From: an uncultured Collinsella sp.
GTDB lineage: Bacteria; Actinomycetota; Coriobacteriia; Coriobacteriales; Coriobacteriaceae
Length of the DNA stretch: 46,366 bases
Reading direction: 5' to 3'
NCBI GenBank assembly: GCA_902490405.1
Contig: CABUDS010000016.1
Span: 1-46,366 of the forward strand
Below the pieces are notes generated by a model. That model saw only the letters and a program-made list of their open reading frames with translations, searched no databases and was not told where the DNA came from. Of the stretch, positions 1 through 10,732 are shown in pieces (the first letter of the stretch is position 1; each line of letters begins with the position of its first letter). A program made the position numbers and the translations under genes.

Positions 1-829
1 ACAAGCTTGCATGCCCCAGCAGCTCCTGAACAGAGCGCAGATCCGCGCCGCCCTCGAGCAGATCGGTCGCAAAGGTATGGCGCATCGCATGCGGTGCGAT
101 GTCGGCAGGAATGCCGGCAAGTGCCGCAAGCATATGGAACCGCCTCCTGAGCATGGCGGCACTCATGCGGTTTCCGCGCGCCGAGATAAACAGCGGATGC
201 ACGCCGTTCGCGCCGTCGCTATGCTTTGCCTGCGCAAGGAGCTGCGGCCTCCCTTCCTCAATATAGCGGCGGGCCGCCTCGAGAGCGCGTCGATACAGGG
301 GCACGATACGCTCCTTGCTCCCCTTGCCCCAAAGACGCAGCGTTCGCTCGGACCAACCAATAGATTCCACGTTGAGCGCCGCGAGCTCCGAGATTCGCGC
401 GCCGGAGGCATAGAGCAGCTCGAGCATCGCCGCATCGCGCAGCCCCGCAGGCGTCGAGGTGTCTGGGGTCTTGAGCAACGACTCGACTTGCCGGGTCGTC
501 AGCACACCGGGAAGATCGCGCGGCAGCTTGGGCGAGGATATCGCCGAGACCGCATCGCCCTCAACGATTCCCTCGGCAGCCATCCACCGATAGAGCGAGC
601 GAATGGCGGACAGGTGTGCCGCAAGAGTCCGAACCGCCACCTGGCCACGCGACAGCTCGGCCAAATAGGAGCGAACGGTCCGTACGTCGGCAGCGCGAGC
701 GTCGATGCCCTCGCGGTCGCACCACGCGGTGAAGTGCTCGAGCCGCGAGGCGTAGGCGGTTACCGTATTGGGAGCGAGCCCTTCGACGCGTGCAATGTAG
801 GCAATGAACGAGTCGACGGCATCGTACAG
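1..829 (-). CDS. Tyrosine site-specific recombinase, XerC/XerD type (C-terminus cut by window edge)
   Basis: The minus-strand frame gives an open protein of about 276 residues running off base 1. It has an N-terminal SAM-like DNA-binding domain (start region DSFIAYIARVEGLAPNTV) followed by a catalytic domain with ARISEL (first Arg) and HAMRHTFATDLLEGG (His-x-x-Arg), and ends at LLGHASL. The nucleophile Tyr lies beyond the edge. XerC/D resolve chromosome dimers at dif; RipX/CodV-type enzymes next to trmFO are common in Gram-positives, which fits here. The frame has no ATG, GTG or TTG near the expected N-terminus. The coordinate given uses a CTG at 829; an ATA at 841 overlapping the trmFO stop is the alternative. 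The family call is firm, the exact Xer paralogue and the start are not. Confidence 0.85.
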   Translation of the reverse strand, partial: MYDAVDSFIAYIARVEGLAPNTVTAYASRLEHFTAWCDREGIDARAADVRTVRSYLAELSRGQVAVRTLAAHLSAIRSLYRWMAAEGIVEGDAVSAISSPKLPRDLPGVLTTRQVESLLKTPDTSTPAGLRDAAMLELLYASGARISELAALNVESIGWSERTLRLWGKGSKERIVPLYRRALEAARRYIEEGRPQLLAQAKHSDGANGVHPLFISARGNRMSAAMLRRRFHMLAALAGIPADIAPHAMRHTFATDLLEGGADLRSVQELLGHASL

Positions 830-837
830 ATCAAAGG

Positions 838-2175
838 CTATGACCTCTCGCCCCCAAACAGATCGGAGCGCGTTTCCAGATAGGCGTCCAAGGCCTTGAG
901 GGCGCGATCCGCGTAGGCCTGGTAACGATCGCGCTTGCTGCGACGCTTACCGTCCTCGAGCGGCGGAACGAGGCCAAAGTTGACATGCATGGGCTGGTAG
1001 CCCACGGTGGCAGGATCGGTCGCATAGCCCACGAGCGCGCCCAGGGCGCCCACGCGCGGCAGCTCGACGCCCGCGGAACCGATAGCCTCGGCATAGGTGT
1101 TGAGCGCGGCAAGCAGACCCGTCGCCACGGCCTCCATGTACCCCTCGGTACCGGTAATCTGACCGGCAAGACGCACGCTCGTGCCGGGAACGGCAAAGGT
1201 GCCATCGAGCACGTGCGGCGCATCGACAAAGGTGTTGCGGTGCATGACGCCGTAGCGGAAGAACTCGGCGTTCTCCAGGCCGGGAACCATATGGAAGACG
1301 CGCTTCTGTTCGCCGAAGGTCAGGTTGGTCTGGAAGCCAACCAGGTTATAGGCCGTCTTCTCCTTGTTCTCGGCGCGCAGCTGAATCGCCGCCCAGGGAC
1401 GGCGACCGGTGCGCGGGTCGGTGAGCCCGACGGGCTTCATGGCACCAAAGCGGATGGCATCCTTGCCCGTGCGCGCAACCTCCTCGGCAGGCTGGCAGGC
1501 CTGAAACAGGTCCCCGCCCTCAAAGTCCTTGAGCACCACGCGATCGGCCGTGGTGAGCGCCTCGATAAAGGCCTCGTACTCTTCCTTGTTGAGCGGGGCA
1601 TTGAGATAGTCGCCACTCCCCTGCTCCTCGTAGCGCGACTGCGAGAACAGCACGTCCATATCGAGCGTCGAGGCATCGACGATCGGCGCGGCCGCGTCAA
1701 AGAACGCCAGGGCGTCACCGCCGACGAGCTTCATGACCTCCTCGCTCAATGCCGGCGAGCACAAGGGGCCCGCGGCGATAACCACATGGCCCTCGGGAAT
1801 CTGGGTGACCTCACCGTGGACGACCTCGATATTGGGGCGGGCGGCAACCTCGGCCTCGACGAGCTCGGAAAACTTGACGCGGTCGACCGCCAGAGCGCCG
1901 CCAGCGGGAACGGCGGCGCGATGAGCGCAGTCGAGCAGCACCGAGTCCATACGCTCGAGCTCGGCCTTCAGCAGGCCGGCGGCGGAATCGGGACGGGTCG
2001 ACTTAAACGAATTGGAGCAGACGAGCTCGGCCAGGTGATCGGTATGGTGAGCAGGAGAGCTCACCTGCGGGCGCATCTCGCACAGCTTTACGGCGAACCC
2101 GCGATCTGCCAGCTGAATCGCACATTCCGACCCCGCCAGACCGCCACCGATAACCGTCACCTGATCAAACAGCAT
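838..2175 (-). CDS. trmFO: TrmFO, folate/FAD-dependent tRNA (uracil-54-C5)-methyltransferase
   Basis: This enzyme makes ribothymidine at U54 in the tRNA T-loop, using 5,10-methylenetetrahydrofolate and FADH2. The 445-residue length matches the family. The N-terminus carries the FAD dinucleotide-binding signature VIGGGLAGSECA (about residues 8-19), and conserved blocks such as CSNSFKSTRPDSAAGLLKAE and GYMEAVATGLLAALN are present. I chose ATG at 2175 because AAAGG lies nine bases upstream; a TTG at 2181 is in frame but too close to that site. It follows dprA by about 14 bases and its stop meets the recombinase gene. In Bacillus the order is dprA-topA-trmFO-xerC; topA is missing here. Confidence 0.96.
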   Translation of the reverse strand: MLFDQVTVIGGGLAGSECAIQLADRGFAVKLCEMRPQVSSPAHHTDHLAELVCSNSFKSTRPDSAAGLLKAELERMDSVLLDCAHRAAVPAGGALAVDRVKFSELVEAEVAARPNIEVVHGEVTQIPEGHVVIAAGPLCSPALSEEVMKLVGGDALAFFDAAAPIVDASTLDMDVLFSQSRYEEQGSGDYLNAPLNKEEYEAFIEALTTADRVVLKDFEGGDLFQACQPAEEVARTGKDAIRFGAMKPVGLTDPRTGRRPWAAIQLRAENKEKTAYNLVGFQTNLTFGEQKRVFHMVPGLENAEFFRYGVMHRNTFVDAPHVLDGTFAVPGTSVRLAGQITGTEGYMEAVATGLLAALNTYAEAIGSAGVELPRVGALGALVGYATDPATVGYQPMHVNFGLVPPLEDGKRRSKRDRYQAYADRALKALDAYLETRSDLFGGERS

Positions 2176-2189
2176 CTGCAAACACCTTT

Positions 2190-3122
2190 CTAGTTGACAC
2201 GTTTTCCATTGTGACCGAAGGGCGTCTGGGCGTGAAGGGCAAACTTGGAGGGCGCATACCTTCCATCCATCATGCGCTCGATGAGGCCCTCGAGCTCGAG
2301 CGATCCTAGGAGCTTGAGCACGCCGACGGCATCGAGGGAGACGAGCGCGGCGATGTCGTCGACCTTGAGCGGCGAGGCGATGAGGGCATGCATCACGGCC
2401 TGCTGCGTGGGGTCCAGATCCGCGATACCGGGCGCATCGGGACGCGAATAGCGCAGGGTACCGTAGATTCGCGAGATGGCCATCTCGATGGACTCCTCAT
2501 CGATGATGCAGCAGGCTCCGTTAGCGATGAGATAGTTGGTCCCGCGCGACTCGGGTGACAAAATGGAGCCCGGTACCGCAAGCAATTCGCGCCCCAGGTC
2601 CATGGCGGCCTCCGCCGTCGAGAACGTGCCCGAGGGCATGCCAGCCTCCGACACGAAGAGCGCCTGCGAAAGGGCGGCAATCACCCGGTTACGCCGCGGG
2701 AAGGCAAACTTGCGCGGCCCCATGCCCCAAGGCGAGATGGACACAACCGCGCCGCCCGTATCGAGTGTGCGCGTGATGAGGCCGGCGCTCGAGCGCGGGT
2801 AGACCACGTCGGCGCCCGTACCCAACACCACGACGTGCCTGCCTCCGGCGTTGACCGCAGCCCAGCCCGAGGCCTGGTCGCAGCCGACCGCGCCGCCCGA
2901 GACCACCGTCACCCCCGCCTCGACCGCAACTTTCGCGGCAAGCTCTGCCACGGCAAGGCCGTACGGGGAGGCCTTGCGAGCGCCGATGATCGAGAGCGCC
3001 GACGTCGAGAGAACCCCCGGGTCGCCGCGCACGAACAGCGTTTGCGGTACATCGGGAAGTTCCAAAACAGTTGCGGGGAAAAGCCCATCACCGGGATGCA
3101 GTTCGTAGCGGGCCTCACCCAT
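2190..3122 (-). CDS. dprA: DprA/Smf, DNA-processing protein
   Basis: DprA binds incoming single-stranded DNA during natural transformation and loads RecA. The 310-residue protein has the Rossmann-like domain with SIIGARKASPYG (residues 44-55), SGGAVGCD (75-82, matching the family SGxAxGID signature) and FPRRNRVIAALS, then a C-terminal winged helix (about 240-300). ATG at 3122 overlaps the comM stop as TGATG, so translation is probably coupled. The reading frame stays open upstream to about 3566, but that part lies inside comM and does not resemble DprA. Its neighbours comM and yraN support a role in DNA uptake or recombination, although no uptake pilus genes are in the window. Confidence 0.95.
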   Translation of the reverse strand: MGEARYELHPGDGLFPATVLELPDVPQTLFVRGDPGVLSTSALSIIGARKASPYGLAVAELAAKVAVEAGVTVVSGGAVGCDQASGWAAVNAGGRHVVVLGTGADVVYPRSSAGLITRTLDTGGAVVSISPWGMGPRKFAFPRRNRVIAALSQALFVSEAGMPSGTFSTAEAAMDLGRELLAVPGSILSPESRGTNYLIANGACCIIDEESIEMAISRIYGTLRYSRPDAPGIADLDPTQQAVMHALIASPLKVDDIAALVSLDAVGVLKLLGSLELEGLIERMMDGRYAPSKFALHAQTPFGHNGKRVN

Positions 3123-4639
3123 CACTGATCCCTCCTTCCCTGATACATCGCGGCCTCGAGCACGTGATCTTGCGTCACCCGCTCGCTTTCGGCGACATCG
3201 GCAATCGTGCGCGCGATGCGCACCAAGCGCACGATGCCGCGCCCCGTGAGATGCGTACGCTTCGACAATCCAAGCATGCACGTTTCCGCCGCCCGATCGA
3301 GCGCAAAGGTCGACACAACACCATCGATAGAGCGGGACTCGTCGTCCTCGGCATCCGCATCGTCCATATGGGTCTCGCGCCAAGCACGAAAAGCGCGTCC
3401 ACGCACCACATAGTCGCGAAGCTCGGCCGACGACATGCCCTCGGCGCCCTCGATAATCACCTGCGGATCGGGGCGAGTCACGTCGATCATCAGGTCGATA
3501 CGGTCGGCCAAAGGACCGCGCAGCTTGGACCGATAGCGCTCGACCATCGATGCCGAGCAGCGACACGGAACCTCGCGATCGCCCAAAAAGCCGCAGGGGC
3601 AGGGATTGCTCGCCGCAAGCAACTGAAAGCGCGAGGGAAACGTAAAGGCGCCGTCGACGCGCACGATCCTGACATAGCCGCGCTCGATAGGCTGACGAAG
3701 CGTCTGCAGCACACCGGTGGGAAACTCGGCAAGCTCGTCCAAAAAGAGCACGCCGCCGTGGGCAAGGCTGATCTCGCCCGGATGCACCGGGCGCCCTCCG
3801 CCAATAAGGCCCGCTGTCGAGATGCTGTGATGGGGGCTTCGAAATGGCCGATGCCCTGCAAGCAGGCCATCGATGTTCTCACCCAAGACCGAATGGATAC
3901 ACAGCGCCTCCTGCTGATCCTCAACAGAAAGTTCGGGCAAGATACCCGTCATGCGGCGCGCAAGCATGGTCTTGCCCGAACCCGGAGACCCAATCATAAG
4001 CAAGCCCAGCTCCCCTGCCGCCGCAAGCGCTATGCCGCGCTTGGCAACCTCCTGCCCCAACACGTCGGCATAATCGAGCTCGGGCTCAAAGGTGGCCTCG
4101 ACGCCCTCGGAATCCAAATAATGCCGAGCCGCCTCACCCATACCGTGCGCTAGCTGCGACAGATGATCGATAAAACCGCAATCGACCCCCGCCAGCGGAA
4201 CATGCTGGTCAGACCTGCCGGCGATAAAAGACAGCCCCATGTCGCGGGCCAGCAGCTGGAACGCCACTTCGCCCTTGACGGGAAGCACCGTGCCATCCAA
4301 GCCAAGCTCGCCGGCAATGAGGCAGCGGTCGAGATTGTCGCGGGGAATCTGCCCATCGGCCGCAAGCACCGCAATGGCTATCGGCAGGTCAAAGCCGCTA
4401 CCGGTCTTTCGGATATCCCCCGGCGCCAAATTGACCGTAATACCCGAGCGCGGGATCTCGAATCCGGCGGAGCGCATCGCGCAGCGAATGCGCCCACGTG
4501 ACTCCATGACCTCCATACTCGGAATGCCGAGCATCTGGATGCCCGGGATGCCGCCCGCAAGCGAAACCTCGACCGTGACGGGAATCGCCTCGACGCCGCG
4601 GATACAGGCTGCGTGAACGGCAAAAGTATCGAACGCCAT
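3122..4639 (-). CDS. comM: ComM/YifB-type AAA+ ATPase (Mg-chelatase-like)
   Basis: ComM is a hexameric helicase that drives branch migration when transformed DNA is integrated; in non-competent bacteria its role is less clear. The 505 residues show the N-terminal Lon-protease-like fold (about 1-190), Walker A GSPGSGKT at 217-224, Walker B VLFLDELAEF, a Cys cluster in NPCPCGFLGDREVPCRC typical of the family, and a C-terminal Mg-chelatase lid domain. ATG at 4639 overlaps the yraN stop as TGATG. A GTG/ATG-rich extension upstream of this ATG is in frame but overlaps yraN and is unlikely to be used. Both ends of this gene are joined to neighbours by the same TGATG arrangement. Confidence 0.95.
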   Translation of the reverse strand: MAFDTFAVHAACIRGVEAIPVTVEVSLAGGIPGIQMLGIPSMEVMESRGRIRCAMRSAGFEIPRSGITVNLAPGDIRKTGSGFDLPIAIAVLAADGQIPRDNLDRCLIAGELGLDGTVLPVKGEVAFQLLARDMGLSFIAGRSDQHVPLAGVDCGFIDHLSQLAHGMGEAARHYLDSEGVEATFEPELDYADVLGQEVAKRGIALAAAGELGLLMIGSPGSGKTMLARRMTGILPELSVEDQQEALCIHSVLGENIDGLLAGHRPFRSPHHSISTAGLIGGGRPVHPGEISLAHGGVLFLDELAEFPTGVLQTLRQPIERGYVRIVRVDGAFTFPSRFQLLAASNPCPCGFLGDREVPCRCSASMVERYRSKLRGPLADRIDLMIDVTRPDPQVIIEGAEGMSSAELRDYVVRGRAFRAWRETHMDDADAEDDESRSIDGVVSTFALDRAAETCMLGLSKRTHLTGRGIVRLVRIARTIADVAESERVTQDHVLEAAMYQGRRDQ

Positions 4640-5124
4640 CACGACACCTGCCAATCAAACGCGTTGTACTGGTGCTCGATCTCGGCGATATGCCCGCCGC
4701 GAATGGTGACGCCCACGGCATCGAAGCGGATCGCCTTGAGCGGATAATGCTCCATGAGGTAACAACTCGCGATGCGACGATAGCGCCGCTGCTTTTGGGC
4801 GTTGACCGCTTCCTCGGGAAACACCCGCGTATCGCAATCCAGCGCAACACGCCTAGTCTTGACCTCGGCCATCACCACCACATCGTCGAGCTCGTCGAGC
4901 AGTACCAGGTCGGCCTCGCCTTCCGAGCATCGATAGCCTTGCTCCAGCAATGCGTAGCCGCGCTCGTTAAAGTAATCGATTGCGATGAGCTCGCCCAGCA
5001 TACCGAGTTCACGAGGACTGAGCCCCTTGATAAACTCGGGCGTGATCGACCCGCAATCGAGCTCCCCCTCTTCCCAACGTTCCTTGAGCTGCTGCGTCTT
5101 GCTCATTTTGGCTGCGGCACACAT
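4639..5124 (-). CDS. YraN family protein (UPF0102), putative endonuclease-fold protein
   Basis: YraN proteins have a Holliday-junction-resolvase/restriction-endonuclease-like fold; the biochemical role is not settled. The motif GEADLVLLD (E70, D72) followed by AEVKTRR (E87, K89) matches the nuclease D/E-x-K core. At 161 residues it is longer than the usual 115-125, because about 40 residues precede the conserved GxxGExxAxxYL-like block (here GMLGELIAIDYFNERG). ATG at 5124 is preceded by AAAGGAG at good spacing; a second ATG six codons in is possible. It heads a tightly coupled group yraN-comM-dprA-trmFO-recombinase. Confidence 0.88.
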   Translation of the reverse strand: MCAAAKMSKTQQLKERWEEGELDCGSITPEFIKGLSPRELGMLGELIAIDYFNERGYALLEQGYRCSEGEADLVLLDELDDVVVMAEVKTRRVALDCDTRVFPEEAVNAQKQRRYRRIASCYLMEHYPLKAIRFDAVGVTIRGGHIAEIEHQYNAFDWQVS

Positions 5125-5228
5125 GGGGTCTCCTTTCCCACTCCCTGCATTGCCTCGATAATGAGGGCAGGTTTCATGCGGGTAAGTACCGGAAGCAAAC
5201 CAAAAACCAACCAAATGCCGACAAATGA

Positions 5229-5264
5229 GGGGCCGCGCGCAACAATAGCGTTGCACACGGCCCC
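5229..5264 (-). terminator. Strong hairpin between rnhB and yraN, probable terminator or attenuator
   Basis: A 15-bp stem (5229-5243 with 5250-5264) closes a six-base loop; on the minus strand two G-U pairs are needed. It follows the rnhB stop by about 50 bases. The downstream tract (TCATTTGT) is only weakly U-rich, so termination may be partial and yraN may receive read-through from rplS-rnhB. Confidence 0.6.
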
Positions 5265-5312
5265 TACCAGCAAGTTTATGGAACCCTTAAGGTCCCAGTC
5301 TCCACAATTGGC

Positions 5313-6101
5313 CTAAAAAAGGCGCTCAGTCTGCAGAAAGTTTCCGCAAAAGCTCACACGGTGCAGCGGAGAAAGACCATGTTTGCGAATGGCCTCGATG
5401 TGTTCGGGGCTCGCATAGCCTTTCGATTCGGCCAAATGGTACTCGGGATACTCAGCATCGTACTCGACCATCATCTCGTCACGCGTGACCTTGGCCATGA
5501 TGGATGCCGCGGCGATACAGGCGATCTTGGCATCGCCCTTGACCACGTCGCGCTCATGGGGCACGGCGCCCAAGGGGTTACCGTCCATAAGCACGCAATC
5601 GGGCTCAAGCCCCGTATCGGCCACTGCACCCGCGACAGCGGCTCGAATGGCGCGAGCCATGCCCATCTCATCGATATCCGCAGGAGCGATATGGCAAAAG
5701 CCGATGGCAGTCGCCACCTCGGCAATCTTCACCGAGAGCAGCTCGCGGCGCGCCGGCGTGAGCTTTTTGGAATCGTTGATGCCCCAGATGCGCGGCTCCA
5801 TCGGAAGACACACGGCACACACGGTCAAGGGACCCGCTACCGAGCCACGGCCCACCTCGTCGACGCCCACGACCACACCATCACCGCCGAGCTCATGCAT
5901 AAGCTCGTACATGCCGTTGACGCGCTCGCGCTCGGCAAGCTCCTTGGCATGGCGCTTTAGGGCGCGCTCGCAAGCCTTGATCACCTGCTGGCGCGGATCC
6001 TCGCGATAATGCTCAACGAGGGCGGGAATCTCCTCGAACGTGGCGCTCGCCAGCTCGCCGGCAACCTGCGATGCCGAAACCGAGCTCGTCATATTGGCCA
6101 T
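5313..6101 (-). CDS. rnhB: Ribonuclease HII
   Basis: RNase HII nicks RNA-DNA hybrids and removes single ribonucleotides from DNA. The 262-residue protein has the catalytic block VGVDEVGRGSVAGP (D81, E82), the INDSKKL motif, and CVLMDGNPLG with a further conserved Asp. Residues 1-70 form a helical N-terminal extension as in the Bacillus-type enzyme. ATG at 6101 follows AAGGAGGG with six bases between; an ATG 18 bases upstream overlaps that site and was rejected. It lies behind rplS, after an intervening terminator hairpin. Confidence 0.96.
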   Translation of the reverse strand: MANMTSSVSASQVAGELASATFEEIPALVEHYREDPRQQVIKACERALKRHAKELAERERVNGMYELMHELGGDGVVVGVDEVGRGSVAGPLTVCAVCLPMEPRIWGINDSKKLTPARRELLSVKIAEVATAIGFCHIAPADIDEMGMARAIRAAVAGAVADTGLEPDCVLMDGNPLGAVPHERDVVKGDAKIACIAAASIMAKVTRDEMMVEYDAEYPEYHLAESKGYASPEHIEAIRKHGLSPLHRVSFCGNFLQTERLF

Positions 6102-6130
6102 ACCATGCCCTCCTTGCATGCAAATCAGAT

Positions 6131-6160
6131 AAAAAGAAGGGCCACCCGAAGGTGACCCTT
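6131..6160 (-). terminator. Intrinsic terminator after rplS
   Basis: On the minus strand a 10-bp stem with one mismatch (6151-6160 with 6137-6146) and a TTCG tetraloop is followed by CTTTTT. This is a textbook rho-independent terminator 34 bases after the rplS stop. It sits just upstream of the rnhB ribosome-binding site, so rnhB is likely expressed by partial read-through. Confidence 0.85.
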
Positions 6161-6194
6161 ACGTCCAAACGAGTGGACAGACGCTGCAATCTTC

Positions 6195-6536
6195 TTAGCG
6201 CTTCTCGGGGATGCGAGCAGCCTTGCCCACCTTGTCGCGGAGGTAGTACAGCTTGGCGCGACGGACGCGACCATGACGAACGACCTCGAGCTTGGCGATC
6301 TTGGGGCTGTGAAGCGGGAAGGTACGCTCAACACCGACACCGAAGGACATCTTGCGGACGGTGAAGGTCTCGCGGGCACCGGCGCCGGCCATGCGGATGA
6401 CGTCGCCCTGGAAGACCTGGATGCGCTCGCGGTCGCCTTCCTTAATGCGGTAGTGAACCTTGACGTTGTCGGCGACGCGAACCTGAGGAATGTCCTCGCG
6501 GATCTGCTGACGCTCGATTGCGCGGATGTAATCCAT
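6195..6536 (-). CDS. rplS: 50S ribosomal protein L19
   Basis: L19 sits at the interface of the 30S and 50S subunits. The 113-residue protein matches the family throughout (DYIRAIERQQIREDIP; GVGVERTFPLHSPKI; RRAKLYYLRD). ATG at 6536 follows AAGGA at eight bases; an in-frame TTG two codons upstream is less likely. In many Gram-positives rplS follows trmD directly. Here it is about 7.8 kb away, with its own consensus promoter and terminator, so it has become an independent unit. Confidence 0.98.
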   Translation of the reverse strand: MDYIRAIERQQIREDIPQVRVADNVKVHYRIKEGDRERIQVFQGDVIRMAGAGARETFTVRKMSFGVGVERTFPLHSPKIAKLEVVRHGRVRRAKLYYLRDKVGKAARIPEKR

Positions 6537-6605
6537 GTGCAATTCCTTACTCTTCTAGAGGTGCCGTACCACCTTGGCCGGCACGTAGTTGAACAAACGT
6601 ATTCG

Positions 6606-6633
6606 AGTATACACGCGCGGGTTTCTGCTGCAA
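6606..6633 (-). promoter_or_regulatory. Promoter of rplS
   Basis: On the minus strand -35 TTGCAG (6628-6633) and -10 TATACT (6606-6611) are separated by 16 bases, a near-consensus housekeeping promoter. The resulting leader of about 65 bases contains GTGCCG...CGGCAC, a possible hairpin. Confidence 0.75.
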
Positions 6634-6679
6634 GAACAATTTTTTACGCAGACAAAAAGACAAAACCCGCACATGACAA

Positions 6680-6707
6680 CCGCCCGCCTCACGAATGAGA
6701 CGGACGG
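6680..6707 (-). terminator. Terminator hairpin after ppdK
   Basis: A 12-bp stem (6696-6707 with 6680-6691, including G-U pairs) with a TTCG loop lies about 40 bases after the ppdK stop. The following tract TTGTCATG is poor in T, but TTTTGTCTTTTT appears slightly further on. Confidence 0.65.
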
Positions 6708-6745
6708 CGTGAAGGGGGCTACGCTAGGCGCCTAATCCCAAAACG

Positions 6746-9496
<2,751 letters not shown>

Positions 9497-9763
9497 GATA
9501 CTTCCCCTTCCATGCGCTTACGCGCACGACCGTGGTAACGAATCGACCCGCCGGATGCAGGCCGTGAGGGAACTATACGGCGGGTTTTGGACAGGCTTGA
9601 GCAGAGGGTGCGCGGTTTGGTAAACGTGCTAAAACCGGCGGTAAACGGTAGGTAAAGGTGGTTACCTTATGAAGATACCACTACAAGGAAAGTGCAGGTC
9701 GGATGCGATGTTTTTGCTAAATCGCTTTACCATTTATCAGCATTATTTCAAAGTATTCTCTTT
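9497..9763 (-). promoter_or_regulatory. ppdK upstream region: -10 element and GGTAAA repeats
   Basis: There is no gene in this stretch. On the minus strand a -10-like TATAGT lies at 9572-9577, with no good -35 element 16-18 bases upstream, suggesting an activator-dependent promoter. Just above it, GGTAAA (plus strand) occurs three times, at 9619, 9640 and 9651, with GCTAAA at 9628 between them. The 21- and 11-base steps put the exact copies on one face of the helix. Short inverted repeats (GGTAA/TTACC around 9651-9665, GCGAT/ATCGC around 9700-9725) are also present. An operator role is inferred. Confidence 0.5.
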
Positions 9764-9827
9764 GGTTAGCTAAAAGAGCCCCGTCCCAAATTAGCTACCC
9801 AAACAACCTTGTCCCAAGTGAGCTACT
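9764..9827. repeat. Two tandem copies of a short TAGCT-type intergenic repeat
   Basis: On the minus strand the units read GTAGCTCACTTGGGACAAGG (within 9799-9827) and GTAGCTAATTTGGGACGGGG (within 9764-9799), clearly related to each other and to a third copy at 17818-17852. The 9764-9799 unit is bounded by an inverted repeat TAGCTAA/TTAGCTA. The TAG stop codon of the upstream gene lies inside the first unit. Confidence 0.7.
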
Positions 9828-10698
9828 TTTGTTGAGCGCGGCGGGCGGCACGGCGGGCTCTTGCCTCTTGAATCTCTTCGAGGTGAGCAATGATCTCGGC
9901 AGCGCTTTCCTCGATGGCTTTGCCGTCGGTACGCACAACAAAGCAGCCTAAGCGCTTCATGAGGGCACGAGCTTCCTCAAGCTCGCCGCGCACGCTCTCG
10001 GGCTCGGCATAGGAGCCGGCAACGGCACGAGCGTAGTCATCGCCCAAGCGGCTATCGCGAATTTCGGAAATCACATCGACGGTCGAAATCAGGCCGAACA
10101 GGCGCATCGGGTCAACCTCGTAAATCGACTTGGGCGGCACCATGCCATGCGCCAGTGGGACATTGGCGACCTTGTAGCCCTGATAGGCTAAATACATCGA
10201 CAGCGGCGTCTTGGATGTACGCGACACACCCAGCAGTACGATATCGGCACCCGACAGATCGTCACAACCACGACCGTCATCGTGCTCAACGAAATACTCC
10301 ATGGCCTCGATACGATGGAAATAGCGGTCATCGGTCTTGTGAATCACGCCCGCAACGCCCTTGGGCGGCACACCGATGAGCGACGACAGCACGGCGAGCG
10401 TCGGGCCGATCAGGTCGACCGAACGGATATGCAGCATGCCCAAGTAGTCGAGCACGCGAGCACGAAGGGCCGGGTCGACGATGGTATGGAACACGGCGAT
10501 ATCGCGATGGTCGGCATCGACGCGCGGCCCCACAAATGACTTGACCTGCTCCACGGAGGTCACCTTAGGCAGGCGCAAAACGCGAAAAGCCCCTTCATCA
10601 AATTGCCCGGACGCCGCAAGCACCACCTCACAAGCGGTATCGCCGAGCGAGTCGGAGATAACGATAACGGTGGGACGAGCGGTGACCGGGCAATCCAT
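9823..10698 (-). CDS. Putative pyruvate, phosphate dikinase regulatory protein (DUF299/PpsR family)
   Basis: This family is a bifunctional ADP-dependent kinase and Pi-dependent pyrophosphorylase that inactivates or reactivates PPDK (or PEP synthase) by acting on the Thr beside the catalytic His. The 291 residues include VIVISDSLGDTACEV at the N-terminus and the P-loop-like GVSRTSKTPLSMYLA (157-171), which defines the family. ATG at 10698 follows AAAGGAG. The neighbouring ppdK makes PPDK, rather than PEP synthase, the likely target. The gene follows glyS by 34 bases, so it is probably co-transcribed with glyQS. The C-terminus ends in a basic helix and the stop codon lies within a short repeat. 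Confidence 0.92.
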   Translation of the reverse strand: MDCPVTARPTVIVISDSLGDTACEVVLAASGQFDEGAFRVLRLPKVTSVEQVKSFVGPRVDADHRDIAVFHTIVDPALRARVLDYLGMLHIRSVDLIGPTLAVLSSLIGVPPKGVAGVIHKTDDRYFHRIEAMEYFVEHDDGRGCDDLSGADIVLLGVSRTSKTPLSMYLAYQGYKVANVPLAHGMVPPKSIYEVDPMRLFGLISTVDVISEIRDSRLGDDYARAVAGSYAEPESVRGELEEARALMKRLGCFVVRTDGKAIEESAAEIIAHLEEIQEARARRAARRAQQK

Positions 10699-10732
10699 GC
10701 GGGGCTCCTTTTGCGCTTATGCGCAGGCTGGC

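Noticed and set aside
3123..3566. Upstream extension of the dprA frame
   Set aside because: This part overlaps comM in another frame and does not resemble DprA; the ATG overlapping the comM stop is the natural start.
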